Origin: Pseudoxanthomonas winnipegensis
GTDB lineage: Bacteria; Pseudomonadota; Gammaproteobacteria; Xanthomonadales; Xanthomonadaceae
Assembly: GCF_004283755.1 (NCBI RefSeq)
Contig: NZ_SHMH01000001.1
Coordinates: forward strand, 248,001-312,000
DNA: 64,000 bases
Direction of reading: 5' to 3'
A program made the translations under genes and the position numbers. The notes under the pieces are model-generated. The model was not told the origin of the DNA. It ran no database searches and was given only the letters and a program-made list of their open reading frames with translations. How positions within the stretch are numbered: position 1 is the stretch's first letter; every line of letters starts with the position of its first letter. Below are positions 10,631-18,874 of this stretch, piece after piece.

Positions 10631-10915
10631 ATGAGCACCACGACCATCCGCCTGCCGGACGCACTCAAGGCCCGCATCGCGAAAGCGGCCGAAGCCGCGG
10701 GCACCACGTCGCACAACTTCATCCTGGAAGCCATCGCCGAGAAGACCGACCAGGCGGAACGGCGCGCGGACTTCCTGGCGGAGGCCGATCAGCGCTGGGC
10801 CGAGTTCCTGGAGACCGGCGAAACCATCCCTTGGGAAGAGGCGCGCGCGTACTTCAGGGCCCGGGTCGCAGGAAAGCCCGCGAAGCGGCCGGTGGCGCGC
10901 AAGCTGGAAGACTGA
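10631..10915 (+). CDS. ribbon-helix-helix antitoxin (ParD/CopG type)
   Basis: Antitoxin of 94 residues. The N-terminus STTTIRLPDALKARIAKAAEAAGTTSHNFILEAI is a ribbon-helix-helix DNA-binding fold: a beta strand with alternating Thr/Ile/Arg followed by two helices. The charged C-terminal half, with WAEFLETGETIPWEEARAYF, matches the toxin-wrapping segment of ParD-like antitoxins. It would neutralise the ParE-like product of the next gene and repress the operon through the inverted repeat at 10581-10598. One base separates its stop from the toxin start, so translation is coupled. ATG 10631 is the only start that begins at the fold. Confidence 0.85.
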   Translation: MSTTTIRLPDALKARIAKAAEAAGTTSHNFILEAIAEKTDQAERRADFLAEADQRWAEFLETGETIPWEEARAYFRARVAGKPAKRPVARKLED

Positions 10916-10916
10916 G

Positions 10917-11216
10917 GTGACGCGTATTCGCCTCGGCCCCGGCGTGATCGAGGATCTGGAGCGTATTGCCGCTTACTTGCGCGACCATGAGAGCGAGCAC
11001 GCTGGAGACAGGGCCGAGGACATCGTCAGCGCGTTGGACGTGCTGACAGGCAATCCCCTGATCGGCCGCCCGGCCCATGGAGACAGCCGCGAACTGGTGA
11101 TCGGCCGCGGTTCGCGTGGGTACTTGGCGTTGTATCGCTATGTGGACGTGACCGACACCGTGGTCGTGTTGGCGCTCCGCGCACAGCGGGAAGCAGGCTA
11201 TGCCCGCGGCACATGA
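10917..11216 (+). CDS. ParE/RelE-superfamily toxin
   Basis: Toxin of 99 residues starting at GTG 10917, one base after the antitoxin stop. The pattern GPGVIEDLERIAAYLRDHES followed by NPLIGRPAHGDSRELVIGRG, and then LALYRYVDVTDTVVVLALRAQRE, is the usual ParE layout: two N-terminal helices, a basic beta-hairpin core and a final strand carrying Arg. ParE members poison DNA gyrase, whereas RelE members cleave mRNA on ribosomes; the sequence favours ParE but does not prove the target. Base composition is slightly less GC-rich than the neighbours, which suits horizontal arrival after the ahcY terminator. Confidence 0.85.
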   Translation: MTRIRLGPGVIEDLERIAAYLRDHESEHAGDRAEDIVSALDVLTGNPLIGRPAHGDSRELVIGRGSRGYLALYRYVDVTDTVVVLALRAQREAGYARGT

Positions 11217-11385
11217 GGCAGAGGCCGACACGCGCGACGCGGGAGCGACGATAGAGGATTCGTTGGCGGCTCTAAGTTATGTGCCCCTGGCCGCATCCGC
11301 ATCCACGCTCGACCCGTCACGGCCAAGTTCCGCGAACCAGCCAGAACGCTTATCGACCCGAAGTCGTCTGCGTGACGCGCGAGGG

Positions 11386-11494
11386 AGCGGTCCGGCGGGC
11401 GGTGGCGCGACGAGCAAGGCAGAAGGCCGAGCGCCTTAAGTCAGGGCAGGATGCCGTGATTGAGGGATAAGCGGCCACCGCCCGCCGGACCGCT
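11386..11494. repeat. 21-bp perfect inverted repeat in the toxin-ybaK gap
   Basis: The 364-base gap 11217-11580 holds no convincing gene. It contains two perfectly complementary 21-base arms, at 11386-11406 and 11474-11494 (core CGGTCCGGCGGGCGG and its complement), separated by 67 bases. The arms could form a very stable stem in RNA or a cruciform in DNA, or be the ends of a small non-autonomous element. No flanking target duplication was found by eye. A 63-codon open frame across the element looks non-coding. Confidence 0.75.
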
Positions 11495-11580
11495 GCCCTT
11501 CCGGAGCCGGGACGCTCGAGCGCGATCTCCAGCAGAGAGAAGAGTTCCCTTCAAAACAGCACCATCATCGACATTCCCCC

Positions 11581-12054
11581 ATGACCCCCGCCATCGCCAT
11601 GCTCAAGCGCGAGAAGATTCCCCACACCGTGCACAGCTACGCGCACGATCCCAAGGCCGATTCCTACGGTGGCGAGGCGGTGGAGAAGCTGGGCCTGGAC
11701 CCCGCGCAGGTGTTCAAGACCCTGCTGGCGAGCAGCGAAACGCATGAACTGCTGGTGGCGATCGTGCCCGTGGCCGGGCAGCTCGACCTCAAGGCCCTGG
11801 CGGAGGCCGCCGGCTGCAAGCGCTGCGAGATGGCCGGCGTCGACGAGGCGCAGCGCGCCACCGGCTACCTGGTCGGCGGCATCAGCCCGCTGGCGCAGAA
11901 GAAGCGCCTGCGCAGCTTCCTCGACGCCAGCGCACGGGCCCTACCCCGCCTGCACGTCAGCGCGGGACGGCGCGGCCTGGAAGTCGAACTGACCCCCGCC
12001 GACCTGCTGCGCCTGACCGGCGGCCGCTACGCCCCGATCGGCAAGCCGCGCTGA
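11581..12054 (+). CDS. ybaK: Cys-tRNA(Pro) deacylase YbaK
   Basis: Trans-editing factor of 157 residues that hydrolyses Cys-tRNA(Pro) made in error by prolyl-tRNA synthetase. The YbaK/ProX fold is seen in MTPAIAMLKREKIPHTVHSY, the VFKTLLAS strand with its conserved Lys, and the block ATGYLVGGISPLAQKKRLRS with the Gly-Gly-Ile-Ser-Pro loop that forms the active site. Full length for the family (E. coli YbaK is 159). It is transcribed alone, downstream of the inverted-repeat element and convergent with the porin gene that follows. Confidence 0.93.
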   Translation: MTPAIAMLKREKIPHTVHSYAHDPKADSYGGEAVEKLGLDPAQVFKTLLASSETHELLVAIVPVAGQLDLKALAEAAGCKRCEMAGVDEAQRATGYLVGGISPLAQKKRLRSFLDASARALPRLHVSAGRRGLEVELTPADLLRLTGGRYAPIGKPR

Positions 12055-12088
12055 GCGACCCGCGCCGCCGAAGCAAGCGCGCGCCGCC

Positions 12089-13513
12089 TCAGAACGCCAC
12101 CTGGAAGCGCGTGTTGAACGTATAGCCCTCGTCCTGCCCGCGATAGGCACCGCTGCGGTTGTCGGTCTGCCAGAAGACCGCATCGAGCATGACGCGCGCA
12201 TAGTCGTTGAGGTACCAGTTGGTGCCCACCGTCCAGGCATGCCCGGTGCCGCCCGTGGGCAGCTCGTCGTAGTCCACATCCTCGTAGCGCGCGCGCAGCT
12301 CCCAGGCCCCGCGCCCGCCCGACGTCACCGGATCCTGCACCTTGACCTTGCCCCAGGTGCCGCTCTTGGCCGTATAGGCCGGGCTGGCCCCGAACAGGAA
12401 CACGCCGCCGGACACCGTCCAGGCCGAATGATCCACGTCATAGCGGCCCGCACTGCCCACCCCGCCGATGCGGCGCGTGCCCCACTCGCCGCTCACCCAG
12501 CCCGGCCCGAAGAAACCGGCCGCTTCCACGCCATAGGCCGTGCCACGCTCGGCACCGGCCAGCGCGCCCGGCGCGATCTTGACCAGATCGTTGAAGTGTC
12601 CCGAGATCGCCGAGCTGCGCAGCACACCGGTGGCCCCGGCCGGAATGTCCTCGTGGAAGGCCCACGCCCCCAGATGCACCGTGGCGGTCTCGCTCAGCAG
12701 CGGGTTCCAGTGCGCGCGCGCGGCCACGGTCAGGCTGTCGTTGTCCTCGCCGGCGTTGTTGAGGTCGTTGCCCGCCACCGACAGGCTGGCGTGCCAGCCC
12801 TGCCCGAACACCCGCTCGGTCAGCCCCACGCCGAACAGACCGCGCTGGGGCAGGATCAGCGTGCCGACCACGTTGCGATCGGCGAACGGCGTGTTGGTCG
12901 TGCTGCTGGAACCATCCAGGCCGCGGTCGTTGAGCCGGTTGCCGATGCTCAGCTCGGCCTGGGTGCCGAACAGGCGGTGATCGACGCTGGCATAGACCGA
13001 TTTCCAGGCCACCTCGTTATCGGCGAAATCGCCTTCCACCACATAGCCCAGCCGCCCGTAGCTGCCCTCGGCGCCCAGGCGCACCGAGCGGATCTCGGTG
13101 CCGGAGATGTTGCGGTCGGCGAAGTCCGAGCCGCCCGTGCTGGAGGCGTCCACGAACAACCGACCGCGCGGCCGGAAGGTGAAGCTGCCGTCGGCATTGG
13201 AAAACTGCGGCGCGCCCTTGGACCAGCTGACCTTGGGCGCCTTGGCCTGGGCGGCCTCGACCTTGGCCACGCGCGCCTCCAGCGCCGGGTCCGCCGCGGC
13301 CGGCGCGGGCGTTGCCGCCGCGGTGCTCGCGCTGCTACTGCCTTCGACCGCCTTCAGGCGCGCCTCCAGCTGCTCGATCTTTAAGGCCTGCGCCTGCACC
13401 AGGCGGGTCAGTTCTGCCTGGCTCAGCGCCTGCGCGCCGGCCTGGCCGGTGGTCAGCAACAGGCCGATCGCCACCGTCAGCGCTGCCTTGGGCAGCACGT
13501 GGATTCGCATCAT
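12089..13513 (-). CDS. OprO/OprP-type outer-membrane porin
   Basis: Protein of 474 residues with a signal peptide (KAALTVAIGLLLTTGQAGAQA), then a short coiled coil (LSQAELTRLVQAQALKIEQL) and an Ala/Pro linker, then a beta-barrel that ends in NTRFQVAF with the terminal Phe recognised by the BAM machinery. RPRGRLFVDAS and repeated aromatic amphipathic strands match the phosphate-selective porin O/P family. The N-terminal coiled coil is typical of trimeric members. It lies downstream of the ABC transporter genes on the same strand, 116 bases after the permease with a hairpin between, so it probably provides outer-membrane entry for the same anionic substrate. Two adjacent ATGs (13513 and 13510) are equally plausible starts. 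Confidence 0.85.
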   Translation of the reverse strand: MMRIHVLPKAALTVAIGLLLTTGQAGAQALSQAELTRLVQAQALKIEQLEARLKAVEGSSSASTAAATPAPAAADPALEARVAKVEAAQAKAPKVSWSKGAPQFSNADGSFTFRPRGRLFVDASSTGGSDFADRNISGTEIRSVRLGAEGSYGRLGYVVEGDFADNEVAWKSVYASVDHRLFGTQAELSIGNRLNDRGLDGSSSTTNTPFADRNVVGTLILPQRGLFGVGLTERVFGQGWHASLSVAGNDLNNAGEDNDSLTVAARAHWNPLLSETATVHLGAWAFHEDIPAGATGVLRSSAISGHFNDLVKIAPGALAGAERGTAYGVEAAGFFGPGWVSGEWGTRRIGGVGSAGRYDVDHSAWTVSGGVFLFGASPAYTAKSGTWGKVKVQDPVTSGGRGAWELRARYEDVDYDELPTGGTGHAWTVGTNWYLNDYARVMLDAVFWQTDNRSGAYRGQDEGYTFNTRFQVAF

Positions 13514-13592
13514 GGGGAAGCTCTCTCTCGGGCACGGCGACGCAGGCGCGTCGGCGGCCACACGGGGATGGTGCGGGGGATGAGTCCAGCGC

Positions 13593-13616
13593 GGTGCCGG
13601 CTAGAGCGCCGGCACC
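13593..13616 (-). terminator. hairpin between the ABC-transporter operon and the porin gene
   Basis: Perfect 9-bp stem GGTGCCGGC / GCCGGCACC with a six-base loop, 14 bases beyond the permease stop. No clear T-run follows, so it may be a partial terminator or an mRNA-stabilising hairpin that lowers porin expression relative to the transporter. Confidence 0.45.
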
Positions 13617-13629
13617 GTGACACGTGCGA

Positions 13630-14406
13630 TCAGCTGGTCGCGCCCTGCTGGGCGTTGGGACGCCAGGTGATCACGCGGTTCTCGACGATGTCGAGCAAGG
13701 CATCGATGATCAGCACGAAGGCGGCCAGGATGATGATGCCGGCGAACACGCCGACCGCGTTGAAGTTGCCTTCGGCCTGCGCGATCAGATAGCCCAGGCC
13801 CGCCGAGGCGCCCAGATACTCGCCGATGATCGCGCCGACCACCGCAAAGCCCACCGAGGTGCGCAGCGAGGACAGGATCCAGCTGGCCGCCGCCGGGAAG
13901 TACACATGCCGCAACAGATCGCCGCGCCCCGCGCCGAGGATGCGCGCATTGGCCAGCACGGTGGGATTGACCTCGCGCACGCCCTGCATCGCGTTGAAGA
14001 AGGTGGTGAAGAACACGAGCGTCACCGCCAGCGCCACCTTCGACCACAGCCCCAGGCCCAGCCACAGCACGAAGATCGGCGCCAGCACCACCCGCGGAAT
14101 CGCGTTGAAGCCCTTGATGAACGGATCCAGGATCCGCGCCGACCGCCGGCTCAGCCCCAGCCACACGCCACCGGCCACGCCCAGCGCAGTGCCGATCAGA
14201 TAGCCCAGCGCGGTCTCGGTCAGGGTGATGTAGACGTGCTGGTAGAACGAGGTATCCGACAGCCAGGTCCACATCTGCCGCGCGATGCCCGACGGCGCCG
14301 GGAAGAAGAACGGATCGATCAGCCCGCTGGCCACGCCGGCTTCCCAGCCGCCGAACAGCACGACGATCAGGACGATCTGGATCAGTTTGTCAGTCTTGGC
14401 GTGCAT
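13630..14406 (-). CDS. NitT/TauT-type ABC transporter permease
   Basis: Inner-membrane permease of 258 residues with about six helices. The BPD_transp_1 signature is visible: the EAA-type loop LANARILGAGRGDLLRHVYFPAAASWILSSLRT contacts the ATPase. Overall similarity is to SsuC/TauC/NrtB permeases for sulfonates, taurine, nitrate and small aromatic acids. GGAGAAGAG lies just before ATG 14406, and the start overlaps the 3' end of the ATPase gene by 17 bases, so the two are translated together. The order lipoprotein-ATPase-permease-porin is one operon. The substrate is not readable from the permease alone. Confidence 0.92.
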   Translation of the reverse strand: MHAKTDKLIQIVLIVVLFGGWEAGVASGLIDPFFFPAPSGIARQMWTWLSDTSFYQHVYITLTETALGYLIGTALGVAGGVWLGLSRRSARILDPFIKGFNAIPRVVLAPIFVLWLGLGLWSKVALAVTLVFFTTFFNAMQGVREVNPTVLANARILGAGRGDLLRHVYFPAAASWILSSLRTSVGFAVVGAIIGEYLGASAGLGYLIAQAEGNFNAVGVFAGIIILAAFVLIIDALLDIVENRVITWRPNAQQGATS

Positions 14407-15223
14407 AGCTCTTCTCCACTTCGCCGCGCAGGCAGGCCCAGATGTCGCGGTACAGGTCGGTGAATCGTTGATCCAGCTTGATCTCGGCCACGTTGCGCGG
14501 GCGCTCCAGGTCGACATCGAAGCTGCGCACCACGCGGCTGGCCGGCCCCGCCGAGAGCACCACCACGCGATCGCCCAGCGCGATGGCCTCTTCCAGGTCG
14601 TGGGTGATCAGCACGACCGAGCGGCGGTCTTCCTGCCACAGCCGCAGCAGCTCGTTCTGCATCAAGTGGCGGGTATGGATGTCGAGCGCGGAGAACGGCT
14701 CGTCCATCAGGATCACCTTGGGCTCGACGATCAGCGCCTGCGCCATCTGCACGCGCTTGCGCTGGCCACCGGAGAGCTGGTGCGGATACCGATGCTCGAA
14801 GCCGGACAGGCCCACCTTGGCCAGCCAGGCGCGCGCGCGTTCCTCGCGCTCCTTGGCCGCCATGCCGCGGAAGCGCAGGCCGAGCTCGACGTTCTGCAGC
14901 GCGGTCTTCCACGGCAGCAGCGCGTCCTGCTGGAACAGGTAGCCCACCGACTTCTGCACGCCCTTGACCGGCACGCCATCGATCGTGATGCCGCCGCTGG
15001 CCGGCGTCAGCAGGCCGGCCACCGCGTTGAGCACGGTGCTCTTGCCGCAACCGGTCGGCCCGACGATGGCGACGAACTCGCCGTTGCCCACCTGCAGGTC
15101 GACCTCGCGCACCGCGGTGAAGTCGCCGAAGGACATGGTCACCTTGTCGATGGCGACCATGGTCTCGGCGGGATGGAACTGGGGTGCGCCATTGAGGCTG
15201 CGCACACTGGCGTTGAGCGCCAT
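14390..15223 (-). CDS. NitT/TauT-type ABC transporter ATPase
   Basis: Cytoplasmic ATPase of 277 residues that powers the adjacent permease. Walker A GPTGCGKST at about 55-63, Q-loop YLFQQDALLPW, signature LSGGQRKRVQMAQAL, Walker B VILMDEPFSALD and switch LITHDLEEAIALGDRV are all intact. QQDALLPW with PFSALD is the hallmark of the SsuB/TauB/NrtD branch. The stop overlaps the permease start, and 15 bases separate it from the lipoprotein gene. A short N-terminal extension (about 20 residues) precedes the first strand; ATG 15223 is the natural start with the lipoprotein stop just upstream. Confidence 0.95.
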   Translation of the reverse strand: MALNASVRSLNGAPQFHPAETMVAIDKVTMSFGDFTAVREVDLQVGNGEFVAIVGPTGCGKSTVLNAVAGLLTPASGGITIDGVPVKGVQKSVGYLFQQDALLPWKTALQNVELGLRFRGMAAKEREERARAWLAKVGLSGFEHRYPHQLSGGQRKRVQMAQALIVEPKVILMDEPFSALDIHTRHLMQNELLRLWQEDRRSVVLITHDLEEAIALGDRVVVLSAGPASRVVRSFDVDLERPRNVAEIKLDQRFTDLYRDIWACLRGEVEKSYARQD

Positions 15224-15238
15224 CAGGGAATCCTCCGG

Positions 15239-16315
15239 TTATTGCCTGGCCGCGGCGGTGGCCGATGCGCCACCTCCGGCGGCCAGGGCACGATCGACGA
15301 ACGCGTTGGTATAGGTCTTGGACAGGTCCACCTTGGCCTGGGCCACGCCGTCGTTGAACTCGCTCAGCACGGCCAGCGGCGTGGTCAGGTCCTCGGGCAC
15401 GAAGCGCCCGTCGCGGGTGAAGATGGCGCGCGCATTCTCCACCGCCTTGGCGTAGGTGGCGCGGTCGCCGGAGACGTAGCTGTCCGGCAGCGCGGCCACG
15501 ATCTGCTCGCCGCTGTGATCGGCGATGAAGGCCAGCGCACGCTGCTCGGCCCGCACGATCTTCTCCACCGCCTGCGGCCGCTGCTGCAGAAACGCCGACT
15601 GCGCGTACAGCACCGAGGTCGGATACAGCCCGCCGTAGACCTGGCGCGCGCCGGTGTCGCTGCGCGCATCGATCAGGATCTTGCCGACCTTGCGTTCGGC
15701 GATCAGCGTGGCGGCCGGATCGTAGTTGACCAGCAGGTCGACCTTGCCCTGTTCCAGCGCGGCCACCGCGGCGGCGCCGGAGCCCACGCCGATCAGCGAC
15801 ACGGCCGTCTCGGGAATCTTGTTGCGCGCCAGGTAGTGGCGGACGAAGAAGTCCGACGAGGAGCCCGGCGCGGTGATGCCGACCTTCATGCCCTGGATCG
15901 TCTGCGGCCTGGCCGGATCGAAGGTGCCGTCGTTGCGCCCGGCCAGCACCAGGCCCGAATTGCGCGAGAGCAGGATGAAGGCGGTGACGTCCTTGCGCTT
16001 GGCCTGCATCTGGATGGTGTGGTCGTAGAAGCCCACCGCCACATCGGTCGAACCGGCGACCAGCGCCTGCAGCACCTTCGAGCCGCCCTGGGCAAAGTTC
16101 TCGGTCTTGACCTGGAGGCCTTCGTCCTTGAAGTAGCCCTGGGCATCGGCCACGAAGAACGGCAGGTTGTTGAGATTGTAGGAGCCGACGCTGATGCGCA
16201 CCGGCGCATCGTCGGCGCCCGGCGCGGCGCCGGAGGCGTGGCTGGCGTCCTTGCCGCAGGCGGACAGGACGAGGGCGGCGGCGACCAGGGTGGCCGCCAT
16301 GAGTGGCTTGTACAT
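15239..16315 (-). CDS. NMT1/THI5-like substrate-binding lipoprotein of the ABC transporter
   Basis: Periplasmic binding protein of 358 residues with a lipobox (LVAAALVLSAC), so it is anchored by an acylated Cys. Strong RBS GGGAGGG precedes ATG 16315. The mature part starts with ISVGSYNLNNLPFFVADAQGYFKDEGL and contains GSTDVAVGFYDHTIQMQA, typical of the NitT/TauT binding-protein class that includes SsuA and TauA. KVGITAPGSSSDFFVRHYLARNKI is the second-lobe entry. It is first in the operon lipoprotein-ATPase-permease-porin, 61 bases after the PrpF/GalD-like gene on the same strand. The neighbour suggests the ligand may be a small di- or tricarboxylate or an aromatic acid; that is inference. Confidence 0.9.
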   Translation of the reverse strand: MYKPLMAATLVAAALVLSACGKDASHASGAAPGADDAPVRISVGSYNLNNLPFFVADAQGYFKDEGLQVKTENFAQGGSKVLQALVAGSTDVAVGFYDHTIQMQAKRKDVTAFILLSRNSGLVLAGRNDGTFDPARPQTIQGMKVGITAPGSSSDFFVRHYLARNKIPETAVSLIGVGSGAAAVAALEQGKVDLLVNYDPAATLIAERKVGKILIDARSDTGARQVYGGLYPTSVLYAQSAFLQQRPQAVEKIVRAEQRALAFIADHSGEQIVAALPDSYVSGDRATYAKAVENARAIFTRDGRFVPEDLTTPLAVLSEFNDGVAQAKVDLSKTYTNAFVDRALAAGGGASATAAARQ

Positions 16316-16376
16316 CGATCCCTCCCAGGATGTATGCGATGCGAAACGTGGACCGGGTCGGACCCGGCGAATCAGG

Positions 16377-17483
16377 TCATGCCGCTGAGGTCCATTCGGC
16401 AGCGACGGAAGTGCGTGGCGAGGGGGCGAACACCCGGCCTTCGAACAGGCGCCGCGCGGTCCGCACGACGCTGGCGACGACCGCGTCGCTGCCCGCGGCG
16501 CGGCTGAGCCCGACGGCCAGGCTGCCACTGGGATGCTCAAGGGTAATCGTGGTCGGCAGCGGCAGATATCCCACCATGGTGTGGGCCAGCGTGCCTTCGG
16601 TGACCACTGCCGTGGCCAGCCCCACCGCACCGGTGATGGCCAGCGCGGTGTGGCACTGATGCGGCATGAAGTAGCGGACCTGCAGGTGGCCGCCGTGCTG
16701 CGGCGCAGCAAGCACCACCGGCTTGGGAATCACGCGGTCGGCGGCGTCGGCGATGCCCATGCGTCGCCCTGCCTCGACGCGGATGGACTCGATCCGCGCC
16801 AGCAGCGCGGCATCGGCGTTGAGGCGGGCCGGCGTCTCGTCGCCGCGCAGGCCCAGCGCCTCGGCGCGAATCAGCACCAGCGGCATGGCGCAGTCGACCA
16901 GACTCACCTCGACCTCGTCGATCCATTCGCTGGCGCGCCCGCTCGGCAGCAGCTTGCCGGTACGCGCGCCGGCGGCATCCAGGAAAGCCAGCGAGATCGG
17001 CGCGGCGGTGCCGGGCGCGCCGGCGATGCGGGTATCGCCCAGGTAGGCCACCTGGCCATTGGGCGTCTCCACCGTGGCCACGATCACCTTGCCGGTGTTG
17101 ACGTTGTGGATGCGCACCTGGGTGCGCGGATGCCGCGCCGGCACCAGGCCGCGCTCGATCGCATACGGCCCCACCGCCGCCAGCATGTTGCCGCAGTTGG
17201 GCGCGGTATCGACCACGCGCTGGTCCACGCGCACCTGGGCGAACAGGTAATCGACATCGGCGTCGGCGCGGCTGGCGCGATCGATGATCGCGACCTTGCT
17301 GGTCAGCGCGTTGCCGCCGCCGATGCCGTCGATCTGCAGCGGATGGCCCGAGCCCATCACCTCCAGCAGCAGGCGGTCGCGCTCGGCCGCATCGGCAGGC
17401 AGGTCCGAGGCGAGGAAGAACGGCCCCTTGGAGGTGCCGCCGCGCATCAGAACACAGGGAACGCTGAGCAGGTCGTTGGACAT
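16377..17483 (-). CDS. PrpF-superfamily isomerase, 4-oxalomesaconate tautomerase-like
   Basis: Enzyme of 368 residues with the diaminopimelate-epimerase-like double fold of PrpF proteins. Clear motifs: VPCVLMRGGTSKGPFFLASDLP at the N-terminus, DGIGGGNALTSKVAII, DTAPNCGNMLAAVGPYAIE in the first active-site loop, and YFMPHQCHTALAITGAVGLA, with the second Cys-His, near the end. GalD of Pseudomonas putida (4-oxalomesaconate tautomerase in gallate breakdown) has this architecture; PrpF proper isomerises 2-methylaconitate. No prp genes are near, and a LysR regulator is divergent as for gal genes, so GalD-like is favoured. No ring-cleavage dioxygenase is in the window. Transcribed leftward, probably with the ABC transporter. 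Confidence 0.8.
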   Translation of the reverse strand: MSNDLLSVPCVLMRGGTSKGPFFLASDLPADAAERDRLLLEVMGSGHPLQIDGIGGGNALTSKVAIIDRASRADADVDYLFAQVRVDQRVVDTAPNCGNMLAAVGPYAIERGLVPARHPRTQVRIHNVNTGKVIVATVETPNGQVAYLGDTRIAGAPGTAAPISLAFLDAAGARTGKLLPSGRASEWIDEVEVSLVDCAMPLVLIRAEALGLRGDETPARLNADAALLARIESIRVEAGRRMGIADAADRVIPKPVVLAAPQHGGHLQVRYFMPHQCHTALAITGAVGLATAVVTEGTLAHTMVGYLPLPTTITLEHPSGSLAVGLSRAAGSDAVVASVVRTARRLFEGRVFAPSPRTSVAAEWTSAA

Positions 17484-17507
17484 GGGCGTGGTAGATTCAT
17501 ACCAGTT

Positions 17508-17524
17508 CCGGATTAATGATCCGG
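17508..17524 (+). promoter_or_regulatory. candidate LysR operator between regulator and GalD-like gene
   Basis: CCGGAT-TAATG-ATCCGG is a 6-bp inverted repeat with a five-base AT-rich centre, 25 bases upstream of the GalD-like ATG and within the 108-base divergent spacer. Position and symmetry fit a LysR-type binding site that controls both directions. Confidence 0.5.
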
Positions 17525-17591
17525 TGTGATGCGATCCTGGCATGGCCACGATTGATCTGTGAATTGCTATTTTTCGTTGGATTGATCCGAT

Positions 17592-18512
17592 ATGAGCATG
17601 AATTGCGAGATCCTGGACCTGCGTGCCTTCCTGCTGGTGGCCGAGTCGCGCAGCTTCCACCGCGCGGCCGAGACCCTGCACGTCTCACAGCCCGCGCTGA
17701 GCCGGCGCATCCAGAAACTCGAGCAGGCGATCGGCTCGCCGCTGCTCGAGCGCACCACGCGCAGCGTCTCCACCACGGCCGTAGGCGAGAACCTGCTGCC
17801 GCTGGTGCGGCGCATGCTGGAGGAGTTCGACGGCTCGCTGTTCGCCCAGCGCGGCGATCACGTCGGCCGCCAGATCACCATCGCCTGCCTGCCCACCGCG
17901 GCGTTCTACTTCCTGCCCAGCGTGATGGCGCGCTTCCATGCCGAGCATCCCAACGTGCGCTTCCGCATCCTGGACGTGCCGGCCACCGAGGGCCTGCAGG
18001 CGGTGGAGCGCGGCGAGGTCGAGTTCGGCATCAACTTCATGGGCGCCTCCGATCCCAATCTGAGCTTCGAGGTGCTGGTGGAGGATCCCTTCGTGCTCGC
18101 CTGCCGGCGCGATCACCCGCTGGCGAAGAAGCGCAAGATCGCCTGGAGCGACCTGGAGAAGCACCAGCTGATCACCGTGCACCGCACCAGCGGCAACCGC
18201 ACCCTGCTCGACGGCGCGCTCGCACGCGAGAACCTGAAACTGCGCTGGTTCTACGAGGTCACCCACCTGTCGACCTCGCTGGGCATGGTCGAGGCCGGCA
18301 TCGGCGTGTCGGTGCTGCCGCGCATGGCCACCCCGCAGGGCGACCACCCGACCCTGGTCACGCGCCCGATCGACAGCCCGGTGGTCTCGCGCACCATCGG
18401 CATCGTGCGCCGGAACAACGCGGCGCTCTCGCCGATGGCCGAGCGCTTCCTGCAGATGCTGCAGAAGCAGTGGAAGCCCGGCGCCCGCACGACCGAGCGC
18501 ACGCGCGGCTAG
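17592..18512 (+). CDS. LysR-family transcriptional regulator
   Basis: Regulator of 306 residues. The winged helix-turn-helix covers about residues 8-66: LRAFLLVAESRSFHRAAETL and SQPALSRRIQKLEQAIG are the LysR helix pair. The effector domain (about 93-295) starts with ITIACLPTAAFYFLPSVMARF. It is divergent from the GalD-like gene with a palindrome in the spacer, so it most likely activates that gene and the ABC transporter in response to the imported compound, and represses itself. The nearest functional analogue by context is GalR of the gallate pathway; the ligand is unknown. The C-terminal tail (KPGARTTERTRG) is basic and disordered. Confidence 0.9.
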   Translation: MSMNCEILDLRAFLLVAESRSFHRAAETLHVSQPALSRRIQKLEQAIGSPLLERTTRSVSTTAVGENLLPLVRRMLEEFDGSLFAQRGDHVGRQITIACLPTAAFYFLPSVMARFHAEHPNVRFRILDVPATEGLQAVERGEVEFGINFMGASDPNLSFEVLVEDPFVLACRRDHPLAKKRKIAWSDLEKHQLITVHRTSGNRTLLDGALARENLKLRWFYEVTHLSTSLGMVEAGIGVSVLPRMATPQGDHPTLVTRPIDSPVVSRTIGIVRRNNAALSPMAERFLQMLQKQWKPGARTTERTRG

Positions 18513-18737
18513 CGCGGCACGCACGACGCAATTAGAGAGATGCCTCGCCGACGTGCGAGGCGCGAACCGATCGATGCAGTGAGCGGGTGCGAAAAGCCCG
18601 TTTCGCCGCCCAGCCTCGACCGGGCCGGGCGCTGCGCCTCGGTTCGTCAGCCCCAACTGGTGGACGCTTGGCTGGGACAGCGCGTCACGCCTCCGTGGGA
18701 GCAACTACTTCTTACGATCACGACGCGCCCCCCCCTT

Positions 18738-18811
18738 GTAGAGCGGAGCTTGCTCCGCTGCTCTCCATTCGGTTCGTGCGGAAAGCCCCAGCGGAGCGAG
18801 CTCCGCTCTAC
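18738..18811. repeat. GTAG-headed REP pair (BIME)
   Basis: Between the convergent LysR and TonB-receptor genes. Copy 1 at 18738-18759 starts with GTAG and continues as GAGCGGAGC-TT-GCTCCGCT. The inverted copy at 18790-18811 has a GA-to-CG variant centre. The rest of the 18513-18737 gap shows no gene. Confidence 0.8.
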
Positions 18812-18826
18812 AGGGAGGAACCAATA

Positions 18827-18852
18827 GAAAAGGCCTCTCGCGAGGCCTTTTC
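18827..18852. terminator. bidirectional terminator hairpin
   Basis: Perfect 11-bp stem GAAAAGGCCTC / GAGGCCTTTTC with a four-base loop. The stem carries its own A-run and T-run, so it can end transcripts from both sides: the TonB receptor gene, ending 23 bases away, and the LysR side. Confidence 0.8.
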
Positions 18853-18874
18853 CGTCAGCCAGAGCGCGCGACGA

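Noticed and set aside
11279..11470. A 63-codon frame in the toxin-ybaK gap
   Set aside because: It spans one arm of the inverted repeat, starts in Pro/His-rich sequence and has no RBS or recognisable fold.
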